A stretch of DNA of 64,000 nt from Favolaschia claudopus (Eukaryota; Basidiomycota; Agaricomycetes; Agaricales; Mycenaceae), in NCBI GenBank assembly GCA_037176885.1, contig JAWWNJ010000074.1, positions 1,178,001-1,242,000 of the forward strand, given 5' to 3'. Positions 52,452 to 62,828 of the stretch are shown here, one piece after another. Numbering within the stretch: the first letter of the stretch is position 1; every line of letters starts with the position of its first letter. The notes under the pieces were generated by a model, which was not told the origin of the DNA, ran no database searches, and was given only the letters and a program-made list of their open reading frames with translations. The translations under genes were made by a program, and so were the position numbers.

Positions 52452-55088
52452 TTACATACGGAAACTCGCAGACCCCACGGGTAAGGTTTCCAACACTTCA
52501 GTCGTTGCTGAAAGTGCTGATTCGTTGGCGGTGCGCATTCGCGCTGCATGTGCGCCGAAACCTGGAGGTTTACCCCTCTGGTTTGAATTCATGGTCGTCA
52601 ACTTAGGGCAGTTGCGAGCCATATGGCCTGCCTCTTCGCAATTCAAGCAAAGCCCAGCAGCCATCAATTCGTTTCGACGTTTTGTCGACAATTTTCGGTC
52701 AGGGTATGTTCGTTTTCCCTTGAACTGGTTGCTATTAGAAGGCTTTGCCTTCTCATTGTTCGGTTTAGGTGAGTTCAACTTCACGGATGAAGTCTGGATC
52801 ACCGGCTTCTTATAGAAGCGACCTCCACGTCCACGAGTGGGGGTTTTCAACGAGGAAGTAGAAGGTTTGCTCGCGCTCGCCTTCGGCTTATCGTCCTCGG
52901 GTCTACCGAGCAATTTTTCAGCTTGTTCAGCTTCAACGACTACGTCGTCCCACGAAGATACTTCTGGATCAAGTTTCTGACGGGACATTTCTCTTTTGAT
53001 GTCCTTGCGCAGACTCAACCAGAGTCGGGTAACCTTTTCCTGGTCATCCGGCAACCCAATCATGGTATGTAGTTGCTCGTACTCAGCAATATGTTCGGTT
53101 ACTGATTTTGAACCCTGGTAAAGTCCGTTCAGTTTGATACGTTGTTTCAACCTAAAGTCCTTAGGGAAACAATAGTTCAGAAGTTCGGTGAAGAATTTTG
53201 GTAAGGTCCACTGTTTCTCATATTTTACAACCTTCCGTTCGTAAAATTCGCCAGCTGATCCCGTCATGAAATAGCTGATGATGAAAATTTGGTCCTCTTT
53301 TGGAACTTTACCCATGGTAACATAGTTCGTACTTTCGCGAACGAAACGGAAATAGGCATACGAATTAACTGATCCGTCATATTTGGTAGGTGGGACCGGT
53401 TTCAAGGTCATCTTGGTAGTCCTACGAGATTTTGATCTCGACCGGCGGTAGCCTTTCGCTCGTCGTGATTTGCTAGCTTTCCGCGAGTTGCGGGAATGGC
53501 TATGTTTATTTTTATGTTTGTGGGTATGCGACTTACGACGCCGTTTCGCAGACTTTCCAGAATCGGAATCACTCCCTTCAGAGCTTGATGAACTCTCTGA
53601 GGTACTGGACTCGTCACCCGAATCAGACGAATCATCATCGGAGGAATCCGAGCTTGAACTCGATGAGCTGCTAGAGCTCGAGGAACTCGAACTCGACGAA
53701 GGTGGAGAAGTATTCCGAGCGGCAGCCTCGCGAATAACATTGTCGATAAATGTGCCGCCCACAAGGGGTCCAGCAGGAGGGGAATCAGAGCGCTTCTTAT
53801 CCTGTTTACCAGGATTCTTGGTGCGCATTTCCTTCCTAATGCTTGATTCAACCGCTTCCTTCGAACGGTTTCTAACTTGTTTGGCTTGCTTCTTTCGAAG
53901 CAACTTAGCGGTGCGTTTATCTTCCGCTATTTTGGCGTCCTTTTGACGCTTCTCCTCAAGCTTGATTTCCTTCAGACGCTTCTGATGGTTCAATCTTTCG
54001 TCTGATAACGAAGTGGATGTCTGGCCAGACACGGAGTGAGGGGGAGGAGAATTATATTCCGGTTTGTCTATTACAACAGTAGAGGATGAACTATCCGAGG
54101 GGACATTATTCACAGGTACATCCTGGAACAAGTCAGAAGGAGTTGAGATAGGCTCCTTCTTAATACGCTTAATTTCTTCAAAATTAGCGAATGCCGCGCG
54201 TTGTGCGTCAAGATCAGCCTCTGAGAACTGATCTGACCAATCGACCGCTCCCCAGTTGAGTGGGTCCGGTCCTTTACCCTTGTTCGGCTTCGAAGGGCCT
54301 TCACCTCGAGAAGATTCGCTATCCGAGGAGGAAGCGGAGCGAATTTCAACCTTACGAGTAGGCGCAGGTGTAGATTGCGCCTGAGGGCCTGCCGAACGAG
54401 GTGAGTTAAAGTTATTCAGTTTAACTTTAGCAATTTTATCGCCGTCATCATCTGACGCAAAGGAAACCAATTCCTCGTCAGATACATGAGAGGTACGTCG
54501 ATTCTCCTCAGCAGCCTTGGCCATGCGCAAATAGCGCTTGCCAATCTGCCTGAGTTCTTTAGAACTCATTTCTTTAGTCGCACGTTCAATCGGCGAAGTA
54601 GAAGTCGAGGTGGACTGATTAAGGTCCACTCCAACCGACTTCTTATCTTCCTTGTGAGATTTAGAAGTCTCGCGAGTCACCTGCGTCCAGGTGTCGCCTT
54701 TCTCGCTCGCATTTGAGTCGAGAAGACCAAAATCCACGTTGCTATCAAGCAACGGGACAAGCAATAGCTCAGAGCTCTCCTCCAAAGGAGAAGCTCTATT
54801 GTCCACCACCTGAGCAGGTGGGGTACTAACCGCCCGAGTGGGTGGTGAAGCAGAAACAACCCGGCTGAATAACAGCTCAGGCGTAACGCTGCGCGGCTTG
54901 GGCGAACCCAAAGCCGGCATGGGAGCGGAGTGCTCGGGAGCGCGATGCTCGGAACTAGAGGAAGAAGAAGAGATAGAAGAAACAGACGCACCAAGGCCCG
55001 TGTGTTCCTCGTGAGATGGACGAGAGTTCCGAGTAGCAGCCCGAGTGATGATTGGGGAACGTCCGCGACCACGAAGAAATTGAGCCAT
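52452..55088 (-). CDS. gag: Gag polyprotein, 878 aa
   Basis: The start is taken at the ATG 55086-55088 (MAQFLRGRGRSP) because the frame above it has no other ATG. The N-terminal 550 residues are disordered, Ser/acid-rich with an SSSSSSSDSSDDDSSDSGDE-type block and a basic SRR/KSR tract. A capsid-like domain starts near residue 568 (PTKYDGSVNSYAYFRFV) and runs through LNYCFPKDFRLKQRI. One CCHC zinc knuckle, CLNCEEAGHMARNC, lies near residue 812. Gag would package the RNA and form the intracellular particle. It ends FRM then TAA, in the same frame as pol. Confidence 0.85.
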   Translation of the reverse strand: MAQFLRGRGRSPIITRAATRNSRPSHEEHTGLGASVSSISSSSSSSEHRAPEHSAPMPALGSPKPRSVTPELLFSRVVSASPPTRAVSTPPAQVVDNRASPLEESSELLLVPLLDSNVDFGLLDSNASEKGDTWTQVTRETSKSHKEDKKSVGVDLNQSTSTSTSPIERATKEMSSKELRQIGKRYLRMAKAAEENRRTSHVSDEELVSFASDDDGDKIAKVKLNNFNSPRSAGPQAQSTPAPTRKVEIRSASSSDSESSRGEGPSKPNKGKGPDPLNWGAVDWSDQFSEADLDAQRAAFANFEEIKRIKKEPISTPSDLFQDVPVNNVPSDSSSSTVVIDKPEYNSPPPHSVSGQTSTSLSDERLNHQKRLKEIKLEEKRQKDAKIAEDKRTAKLLRKKQAKQVRNRSKEAVESSIRKEMRTKNPGKQDKKRSDSPPAGPLVGGTFIDNVIREAAARNTSPPSSSSSSSSSSSSSSSSSDSSDDDSSDSGDESSTSESSSSSEGSDSDSGKSAKRRRKSHTHKHKNKHSHSRNSRKASKSRRAKGYRRSRSKSRRTTKMTLKPVPPTKYDGSVNSYAYFRFVRESTNYVTMGKVPKEDQIFIISYFMTGSAGEFYERKVVKYEKQWTLPKFFTELLNYCFPKDFRLKQRIKLNGLYQGSKSVTEHIAEYEQLHTMIGLPDDQEKVTRLWLSLRKDIKREMSRQKLDPEVSSWDDVVVEAEQAEKLLGRPEDDKPKASASKPSTSSLKTPTRGRGGRFYKKPVIQTSSVKLNSPKPNNEKAKPSNSNQFKGKRTYPDRKLSTKRRNELMAAGLCLNCEEAGHMARNCPKLTTMNSNQRGKPPGFGAHAARMRTANESALSATTEVLETLPVGSASFRM

Positions 55089-55265
55089 TGCGATGAGAGT
55101 AAAAGAGTAAGAAGCAGGAGACGAGATTTGAGACAAGAAATGAGACACGAGAGAAGCTTTGGTGAGATGGTCGTCGTCGAAGTCGGTAGCAGCGGTTGAT
55201 CAGACCACGGTTAACCAGAGCAAGCGGCGACGAGAAGTAGAGATACTATTTAGAAGTCAAAAATA

Positions 55266-55519
55266 TGTGACGAAAGTTTACCGTAAGGCAGTAGTTTCGG
55301 CACACGAGAGCTAGGTTGTGGCGAACAGAGTGACTGGTTTAAGTTCAATATTCACCAAAGTCTTGTAACTAATACATCTGAGTACTTATAGCATGTAAGT
55401 AAGTAAAACAAAGCGGAATGAGATCATCTATGAGCGCAGGATAATTTAGACGGAGCGGGAAGTGGATGTAGGTCTAAGTACAACACGGTCACGAGACAAA
55501 AAGAAATGATGATGTTACA
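55266..55519 (-). repeat. 5' LTR, 254 bp
   Basis: TG...CA ended (TGTGACGAAAGTTTACC on +, ending GATGATGTTACA). It differs from the 3' LTR only in GATAATTTAGA versus GATAATGTAGA. Confidence 0.92.
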
Positions 55520-55524
55520 AGGAA

Positions 55525-56224
55525 ATTACTCCCGACGTTCGAAGAAACCACAAAGGCAGGAATATGGTTGCGGCCAAAACTTCATGACCAGTCCCAATTT
55601 TGCTCAAAATCCTTCGGGAATTGAGATTTAGCAGGAACTAGGGTATGGTTTATAGGTGAAATTTTTGTTTCAGAGGAATCGGAGGTACTCCTAACTTAGG
55701 GTTACAAAACACGAAATTTGAACAGCGAAAAACCAAAATTGTGTGTACTAAACTCGCGAGTTTGAGGCAGGTAATCAAGTCTTTCTCTGCCATTCTGCCT
55801 CTGCAACCCCGGACTCCTTCTTCCGGACCCCACAGTGAAAGTGAAATATCCTCAAGAAATCGGCAATGGCCAGGCGACATTGATGCTGTTGCACAGCCAC
55901 CGGTCCGAGTGATCCGCAATCAAAAGCGCGAAATTGCCGTGCAAAACACGGAAAACTGATTTTTCGAAGTTTTGCTCCAGTACGTTTGTAAATTACCTTC
56001 TGTCACAGTCTGGCCAGTTGATTCCATCAAAACCTCTGATCCTGTTGATCCTTGATCAATTACGTCATCAGGATGCCCACCCTGTGCCTGACTCTGTAGA
56101 CTGATTGTCTGCTTCATTCTCAATTCAGGCACCATCCCTCTCTGAATTCCATTGCTGTGCTCCATTCCATTCTATGGGGCTGTGCTCCATTCTCAATTGT
56201 TATTGTTCTCTCCATTCTATTATC
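55525..56224. other. Intergenic with a repeat shared with 9.3 kb
   Basis: TTGCGGCCAAAACTTCATGA (about 55570) is the mirror of TCATGAAGTCTTGGCCGCAA at 9329-9348, with TTGAGCAAAATT nearby in both. No gene seen. Confidence 0.4.
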
Positions 56225-56945
56225 TATTGTTGTTGTTGTTGTTGAGATCAATTAACGTGCTCGAGCCGCTGCAAGCGGCTATGGTAGAGACTTTGCGCAG
56301 AGCCACCGGTAGCCACCCAGTGGCTTTCACGGCATGCGCTGTGGAGCGGCTACGGCATATGGTGGCTCGTTTGGTGGCTCGTCGCCCGCGTTACAGGTGG
56401 GGCTTCAGGTATCTACATGGTATCTCTGTGACTATACCTCAATGTAGGGAGGTGTCGTGGTTAGGTTACCAGTTTTCCGCTTTATTTGGTGCGTTTTTGG
56501 CCGGTTCTTGCAAAACCGACGGTTGGCGTGGAACCTTGGTGTGCTTCCTGGGGGTTTGGGAGCCTAGTGCTTCGAGGTCATCCAGGGGGGTGAAAAAATG
56601 CCGAAGAAAATGAATTTCAAGTTGTTCTTCCAGCCACCGAATGAGCCACCATATGCCGTAGCCGCTCCACAGCGCATGCCGTGAGAGCCACCGGGTGGCT
56701 CCCGGTGGCTCTGCGCAAAGTCTCTGGTACACGACATGCCGACATCAACTGACTAATAGTACATGATTAATCGTTTCCAGTCCGTCCTTTCCTCCCACGT
56801 CACTCTTTTTATACAACCAATCAACTCACAGTGCCTCGGGCATGAAGTCCCGGTCCGACGGCCTTTGGCCAGTGCTTGCCGAGGTTGCGATCCCCGTAGG
56901 ATGGGCGTCAAAGGATCAAGGCGGCAGCGTACGCCTGCGAATACC
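56225..56945 (-). mobile_element. SINE-like repeat, second copy, split by a MITE
   Basis: Minus-strand copy of 18938-19198, with TTG repeats (CAA tail) at 56228-56242 and homology running to GGCGGCAGCGTACGCC at about 56935. Its middle is interrupted at 56287-56724. Confidence 0.6.
56287..56724. mobile_element. 438-bp MITE with 5-bp TSD TGGTA
   Basis: Ends GAGACTTTGCGCAGAGCC and GGCTCTGCGCAAAGTCTC. TGGTA lies on both sides (56282-56286, 56725-56729), and the other SINE-like copy at about 19133-19146 shows the same site uninterrupted. Arms contain GCCACCGG and GGTGGCTC repeats. The interior has no gene. Confidence 0.9.
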
Positions 56946-56953
56946 TTGATCTC

Positions 56954-57743
56954 GAGGGAAAACCCAATCCTTCATATCGCCAACTTCTTGCAAACTAATT
57001 GCCGCTGGTCAGACTGTTGGTAAATCCAGAAATCCCAAGAATTGGTTGGATAGAAAGTATTCCAAGGAGCAGCAAACCAGGATCAACGCGCACGCCTCGC
57101 TGATGAGGAATCTTGTCGCAGAGAACATGGTGGCAGATGAGAAGAGAGCCGAGGCAATGAAAGCTTCGACAGCGGGGATCAAAGTTGATCACCGGACTCC
57201 GGACCGATCAACGGAAGCAAATTCCGTGCCGCTGTCAAAACCCTCCTCTTCTACCGCTTCATCTTGCGACGATTCTCGTTGTTTGGTGCATACACCACTC
57301 AATTTAGACGACTCCTGCCCCTTCTGCAGGGCCTCGCTTAACTGAGTCATGACTTAGCATCGCTAAGTTTGATGGCTAAATTTATTTAGTTCACTAAAAG
57401 AGTGATGGCTCAGTCGACAAATCCATTTCCCTGGTTTCGAAGAATATTTTGGTATTTTAAGTGTGGAATAGTGTTCTGTTTACTCCTAGAAACTCCTCTG
57501 TGCGCGCTCAAGGTCGTTGGGAAGGTGAGCGAGCCAAATTCGACATATAGCGAGCCCAGTAAAGCCCCGCGGGAACCGACTACTGACTAATTTAGCCATC
57601 ACTAGCCAGCTAACTGTTAGTTAAGCGAGGCCCTGCCCGTCTGTCGCCCTGAGACCTCACTCTGGTACACTAAGTGGACAAAAAAAATGTCCGAACGATA
57701 TTCGGTGCCGTTCTCGACAATGATAGCACCTTTTGACCTCGAA
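56954..57743 (+). pseudogene. Zinc-type gene remnant split by an hAT-like MITE
   Basis: Open from 56954: NPKNWLDRKYSKEQQTRINA, an Arg/Lys/Glu helix, a Ser/Thr linker, then CLVHTPLNLDDSCPFC at the insertion point. With one TSD copy kept, reading continues through TSLWYTKWTKKM to a stop at 57743. The Cys-His pairs suggest a small zinc-binding module. No start codon is evident and the left side abuts the SINE-like repeat, so it is truncated. Family unknown; a transposon gene fragment is likely. Confidence 0.4.
57327..57635. mobile_element. 309-bp hAT-like MITE, 8-bp TSD
   Basis: CAGGGCCTCGCTTAACT at the left is mirrored by AGTTAAGCGAGGCCCTG at the right. Flanks CCCTTCTG (57319-57326) and CCCGTCTG (57636-57643) agree at seven of eight positions. 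CAGGG termini with 8-bp duplications are typical of hAT elements. Inner arms repeat TTTGATGGCTAAATTT-like words. Confidence 0.85.
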
Positions 57744-58249
57744 TAACATGTACATAGTGTGGATTTCAAGGTCAAAGGGAATTCTTTCTGTCCATTTGTT
57801 TGGCAGATGATTTTGATCCGCCATCAAGCCGGCCAGAATCCCCAACCCGCGATTTTTCAACTTGCCCAAATGATCTTTATTGACCCCGCCAGCTTGCTCA
57901 AACTAAGGCCCGAGATGCAGTATCTCTCCAACTTACACCATGCAAAAATATACAGGCAGAAATGTGCTACATCAACCGCAAATTGGACATTTTCGGCCAT
58001 TTTGACCGCTCCTCCCACACCCGCTTGGTGCCATTGCTCATGTTTTGAAGCAGGTTCATTGCCAGGGTCTTGCGGCGCCTTGAGTAGGTTCCCATAGGCA
58101 GATTTGACAACGCGTTGGCGGAGAAAGTGCTGTTTTTGACGGAGATTTGATAATTCCTGGACCAATTCGAAGGATTTGTAGAATTTTATGTATCAAATAT
58201 TATTTATTCGAGGTATAAAAAATCCCTCTTAAAAATTTGTTGAGAGAGC
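57744..58249. other. Intergenic, coding status unclear
   Basis: Opposite-strand frames of 102 and 112 codons overlap here with no recognisable motifs. Nothing supported. Confidence 0.3.
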
Positions 58250-58735
58250 GGGGTTTTTTTTTTTGTTTTTTTTTTTTTGGAGCGTTGGGTCTTTGAACCT
58301 AAACGATTATCAGTCTGCAGAAGCATTCCGAGTCGTCCGCTTTGGTTACTGGTTGTGGACCAGAAGATGCCGGGGAAGATGTCCGGGAGGAAATGCCTTA
58401 CGCACGATTTATACCAGTGTGGGACTCCAGCCAATATGGGAATCTATCCGACTCCGGTTTTCTTGGGCTGTATACCCACTAAAACCCCCCTTGTGAAAGT
58501 CCAATTGTCCGGCAACGAGTCCTCGTTCATGAGTAACCCACTCCATGTATTTAATACGCTCTTCTCGCTGAATGCAAGAGAACCAAACCTCGATTTGTCT
58601 GTCAAAATCCGGTCGCGATCGAGAGCCAGATTGATAGCGTGTAACCATTTATTATGTATTTCAGTTTCGGTGTGAATTTTTCCAGGATTTCTAATTACAC
58701 GATCAACGCGCACTGTGCAATGTCGCGGGATCACC
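58250..58735 (-). mobile_element. LINE 3' fragment with poly(A), minus strand
   Basis: The minus strand reads VRVDRVIRNPGKIHTETEIH and GLLMNEDSLPDNWTF, clearly related to the LINE in the gypsy LTR, and ends in an A-rich tail (T runs at 58254-58280 on +). CCCGC near both borders is a weak candidate target duplication. It retains only the last ~100 codons. Confidence 0.75.
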
Positions 58736-58931
58736 GTTCACTGCCCTTTTCTCGCGGGAGGATCGACGAGGAAGGACCGTTGGCACCGCCGCTGATGTTT
58801 CTGCGGCAGCGTGGGACACGGCGAGGGCCTGTAGTCTGTAGAGCTTCGATGCTGATAAAGAGCGGCTTAGATGCGGAGTTAGGACCGAGAGGAACGTCAG
58901 GCGCGGGACGCGCTGTATCTTGACGCGCCAT
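58733..58931 (-). other. Small ORF next to the LINE fragment, low support
   Basis: A 66-codon frame from an ATG (MARQDTARPAPDVPLG) to a TGA at the LINE border. It may be the 5' end of a disrupted gene; no family recognised. Confidence 0.2.
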
Positions 58932-58939
58932 GATGATGG

Positions 58940-60259
58940 TGGGAAACTGACGGTCACGTTTGAACCCCCAATGACCTAAAAAGGAAATTAAGCCTTCAAG
59001 GTCTTAAGGGTTATGGGGAAGGCTTGCTTCCCCATTCATCGGTATAGGGCTCCGGAATGCAGATGCTTACAAATCTCCGTCCAAATGCTTTGTAAGCATG
59101 TCCTGGAGTCCTGACTCCGTGGCCTCGGACTTCGGGAACGGCCGGCAGTCGCGGTCATGCAACTGTCAAATGTCACGTGACTTCGGAACGCGCGCCGAAA
59201 CAAAATTGAACCTCTTTGCCGCTTCAACCTTGCTTCAACCTCATGGATAGATATGTCCTACCTATATAGTATGTGTAGTTGCAAGGGATGTGCTCCCTCT
59301 TTTCTTTCTCTCCTCTATGACATGTATTTTCTAGCAAATCTAGCCATTTCAATACTTGCAGCTGATTTTTTTTCTTGGTTACCGCTTAGCATAAGCACTC
59401 AACTTCAGCTTAATCCTCCACATTATCGGCTCATGACCCATGCCAGTTGAGCCCAAGTCACTTGGGCCCATTGCATCCGCCTGACAGGCTCGGATCACTG
59501 ATGTAAATCAAATCCGAGGAGCCAAGTCCGAACCACACAACACGTCAACAACGCGTCGCGCTACGCTGGATGTATGGAAACTAAGGCCTCCGAGAGAGGC
59601 TGCGTGACTCTTTAGCCGACTGTAGATAGGTTTAACTTGCATAGTAACTGGTTTTGTAATTGTCATTATCTTGATTTTGTTGTGATCTGTTCTTGAGGGT
59701 CGAGGTTGAGGACTCGGAGTACTGTACTAGTGTTCAAGCTCGGAGTATCAGACGAGAAGTTGGTGTACTGAGCACAGGGTTCTGTTCATTGTACATGCTA
59801 CATCTTGTGTAGAGTTTATGGTATCTATAGTTGTCAATGAATATAAATTTGTCAACTTGAAGCAAGGAATGAAACACCTCACCAGTCACAATTTGAGTAG
59901 ACAAAAACTCGACCGCTTTCAAGCATCGTCTGACGCGTATGTAAAACGTTTTTTGCGTGCTCGTCGAGGACTCGAAGGTGATTGATTGTACGTGACTCGG
60001 AGCGCAAGTTGATTTGAATTTTCTGAGCCTGAATTTTGCAGAAGCATGCCTCACCCTGGATATGCATTAACAAGGCGACAGAGTAGACCCGTGTAATCAC
60101 TGGCAATTAGCTACTGGATACATCTGCGTCGTCGAAGCTTCGACTGAGGCTTGCCAGGTTAAAGATTAAATTAATGCGCGGCTTGGCTGCGAGCGGCAGA
60201 TTCAGACTCAATCTCGGATGAAATAAGATCAAAAGCCATGAGTTTTGCTTTAAGAATGG
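58940..60259. other. Intergenic, short hairpins only
   Basis: A GGGGAAGCnTnGCTTCCCC hairpin (59017-59034) and an inverted ATGCTTACAAA/TTTGTAAGCAT pair (59083-59100) are visible. No gene supported. Confidence 0.4.
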
Positions 60260-60264
60260 GATTA

Positions 60265-60713
60265 GAGAGTTTGCGGTGAGCCGCCAGAAGCCACCTGGTG
60301 GCTCCGACGGCATGCGGATTGGAGCGGCTACTTCATGTGGCGGCTCGTTCAGCGGCTCGTCGCGCGCGGTCCTTAGCACAATTTCGAGGTTGGGTACCTT
60401 GTATATTTGACTATACCTTCAGCCAATGAGAGTTCGTTGTCCAAACGTGCATAATTGTTTTGAATTGAAGCAATTTCCAGCGTCAACCGAAGTCTTCGGC
60501 TCAAATGTGCGATAGCGTCAGATTTTCGGGTCCAATTTTCTTCGTTTGTGTATGGCTCAAGATATAGATGACTAAGTACTAAGAATAGACTCGCAAAACC
60601 AAATTTGAACCAGTCTTACCAGCCGCCAAACGAGCCGCCAGACAGCATAGCCGCTCCAATCCGCATGCCATTAGAGCCGCCAGGTGGCTTCTGGCGGCTC
60701 ACCGCAAACTCTC
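60265..60713. mobile_element. 449-bp MITE, same family as 56287-56724
   Basis: GAGAGTTTGCGGTGAGCCGC and GCGGCTCACCGCAAACTCTC are inverted ends, followed by GCCACCTGGTGGC-type palindromes. Candidate 5-bp flanks GATTA and TATTA differ at one position. Length and arm layout match the 438-bp element. Confidence 0.8.
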
Positions 60714-60718
60714 TATTA

Positions 60719-61399
60719 TACAAATGTATCGAGATATCTCAGAGAGAATGCCCAAGAACGCCCGAAGTTTCTGAGAATGCTTCAAGTTGGGCCTGAAGTT
60801 CACCATTTCAATCCTTTGACCAGAAGAAACAATGGTTGGAAGGGCAGTAATAGAGATAGTTTTGAATCTTCAATCCAGGCTATTCTGTTGGGAGAACAAC
60901 CGCAGTGAGCGAGGAGCCAGCGCAAGAACTGAGTGTCCACGTTGGGTTCAAAGTGATCGGCGCCGCGGGATTGGCCGGAAACACGTGTCAGCAGCGTGAT
61001 GTGTGCGAGATCAATGCGAGATAAGGATAAGATGAATCGTTTGATTTTCATTCGCTGGACCCTAGTCTATCTGAGGCGATTCCTTTAGTTGGTCTTGGGC
61101 CTTGCAATCAATCACCATCAACGTAGCCGAGACTTGGGCTTCAAAACTTGATTTCCCTCTGTGCTGCATTCAAGAAGATATTTCAGCCCGGAAATCAACG
61201 GTACAGCTGCCAGATAAGTTACTGAATTCCCTCCCTTTTCCCCCCTCTTTTTCTCTTTTTTCCTTCCTTTTCTTTTTGATTTTTTCGCTCGTCTCCACCG
61301 ACATGGGACATGGGCCACATTATCTTCTGTTACTGCATGTATGAGCCAGATCAATCAGTCAATGCTTTCTATCAAGCAAAATTAAATTAAATAGGTCTA
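60719..61399. other. Intergenic, pyrimidine-rich tract
   Basis: A C/T-rich stretch at 61231-61290 is the main feature. No gene recognised. Confidence 0.35.
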
Positions 61400-61957
61400 C
61401 GCCTCCAAATACTCCACAGCGCATACGAAATGCAGCTCAGGAGCAAGAGCGTGTCAATCGCATTCTGGATAGCCCTGTACACCGGAGATTGCCTTTACAG
61501 CAACCAAATTTGGTTCAGGTTAACTGGAATGGTGAGCAACTTCAACTTACACCTCGCACAGCGGGCCGAATTGCTGAGATGCAGAACACTGGGAATAGCT
61601 GGGAATGCTGGTATTTTAGCAGGACAGAATGAAGACCAGGATATGCAAAGTTCACCTCCGTCACCAACATGTAGACCTCAAGGTCCAGAGCCACCTCCGG
61701 TGCAGCAGAATCCTGTACAGCCAGCGCAAAATATACTAATATAGTACAAAAACGGGGAAATGCTCAACCCAATGCTCAAGCTCAAAGAAGACCAGTCCAG
61801 CGCAAAATATACTAATATAGTACAAAAACGGGGAAATGCTCAACCCAATGCTCAAGCTCAAAGAAGACCAGTTGCTAGAGAGGCACATCCTGACAATCCT
61901 GACCTGCTATATTGCACAAGTGGCAGCCAGATTCAATTTCCAGGATATTCTTACTGA
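61400..61957 (+). pseudogene. Gln/Pro-rich coding remnant with internal duplication
   Basis: One frame reads TPPNTPQRIRNAAQEQERVN and WNGEQLQLTPRTAGRIAEMQ to a stop near 61645. The next frames continue PPSPTCRPQGPEPPPVQQN and, beyond a tandem repeat, NAQPNAQAQRRPVAREAH. It resembles a disordered gag or DNA-binding tail but no family is clear. Frame changes mark it as decayed. Confidence 0.35.
61721..61872 (+). repeat. 76-bp tandem duplication
   Basis: Two adjacent copies starting CCAGCGCAAAATATACTAAT at 61721 and 61797; 76 is not a multiple of three, so it shifts the frame of the remnant around it. Confidence 0.9.
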
Positions 61958-62072
61958 ATTTCAATTTCTTGAGCCTTTTCAGCAGTTGCATGATAGGCCG
62001 CAGTGTACTATGTAGTATGTAATTCAGTAAATTGCATGTACGGACTGAAACAAGCTTCCCCTCCTATGTGGA

Positions 62073-62507
62073 TAAGGTTGGACACGGGTCCACCCGCGGG
62101 TCCCAGACGCCGACCCGTACCCCTACCCGCAAGTACCGTACCCGTGGAGGACCCGACCCGTAAACCCGCACGGGTCACCCGCGGGTATGCGGCAGAGCTC
62201 TCGGCATCTTCCGGACAACCCAAAACGCACATCAAATCACTGCTCGGCCCGTTTTCGACTCTTTGCCGATGACGAGAATCATTCCAGGTAGCGGTCTCCC
62301 GCGTTTCGGCCGTTTCTAGGGTAGGGGCAGGCTGGGCGGAGTCGGTAAAGGCCTTAGCCGAGCTTCAGCCGAGCATGCCGGAACTCACGGGTCTACCCGC
62401 GCGGGTACACGGTATCGAGCGGGTCTGCGAGGTGCTGACCCGTACCCGTACCCGCCAGACCCCGGGTACAAAACCGCGGGTAGACCCGGTACCCGTGTCC
62501 ATCCTTA
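62073..62507. mobile_element. 435-bp MITE rich in ACCCGT words, 8-bp TSD
   Basis: TAAGGTTGGACACGGGT at the left is mirrored by ACCCGTGTCCATCCTTA at the right. TATGTGGA flanks both sides (62065-62072, 62508-62515). The arms are almost entirely ACCCGT/ACGGGT units around a unique 170-bp core. Confidence 0.88.
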
Positions 62508-62515
62508 TATGTGGA

Positions 62516-62826
62516 CCATTGTCCACGGGTTATTAAGGGATAAGGCTTAAGGGTCGGCCAGACCTGAATTTAAGGCCTAGTAGTTACCGCGGGGGTCCGA
62601 CCGGAGTGCACCCTTATTACATAATCTGTCAACAATTGGGCCACGTGCATCTGCCACGTTGAGGTGGGGGGACTGTGGGGGGACGTGGAGGACGTGGATG
62701 GTTGGCGTACGGCCTTGTACGGCCAAAGGTCGGGCCATAGTCATATCATTCGAGTTGAATTCGAGCCCAAGAGCAACCTAAGAGAGCACTTTATTTGCCA
62801 AACTTTGTGATTTACTGGAGTACTTA
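62516..62826. other. Spacer between MITEs
   Basis: Contains GGTGGGGGGACTGTGGGGGG at about 62663-62682 and a GTACGGCC pair. No gene. Confidence 0.4.
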
Positions 62827-62828
62827 TA

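Larger units (their letters stand above)
43968..55519 (-). mobile_element. Ty3/gypsy chromodomain retrotransposon, young, with nested LINE
   Basis: The 5' LTR is at 55266-55519 and the 3' LTR at 43968-45194; the target duplication AGGAA is at 43963-43967 and 55520-55524. Without the nested LINE the element is about 10.6 kb. LTRs differ at one of 254 positions, so insertion is recent. Gene order gag, protease, RT, RNase H, integrase, chromodomain defines a chromovirus. A purine-rich GGAGGGCG word precedes the 3' LTR. No standard TGG tRNA primer site follows the 5' LTR, so self-priming is possible. Confidence 0.9.

Noticed and set aside
55146..55148. Gag start at a GTG
   Set aside because: A good ATG lies at 55086-55088 in the same frame.
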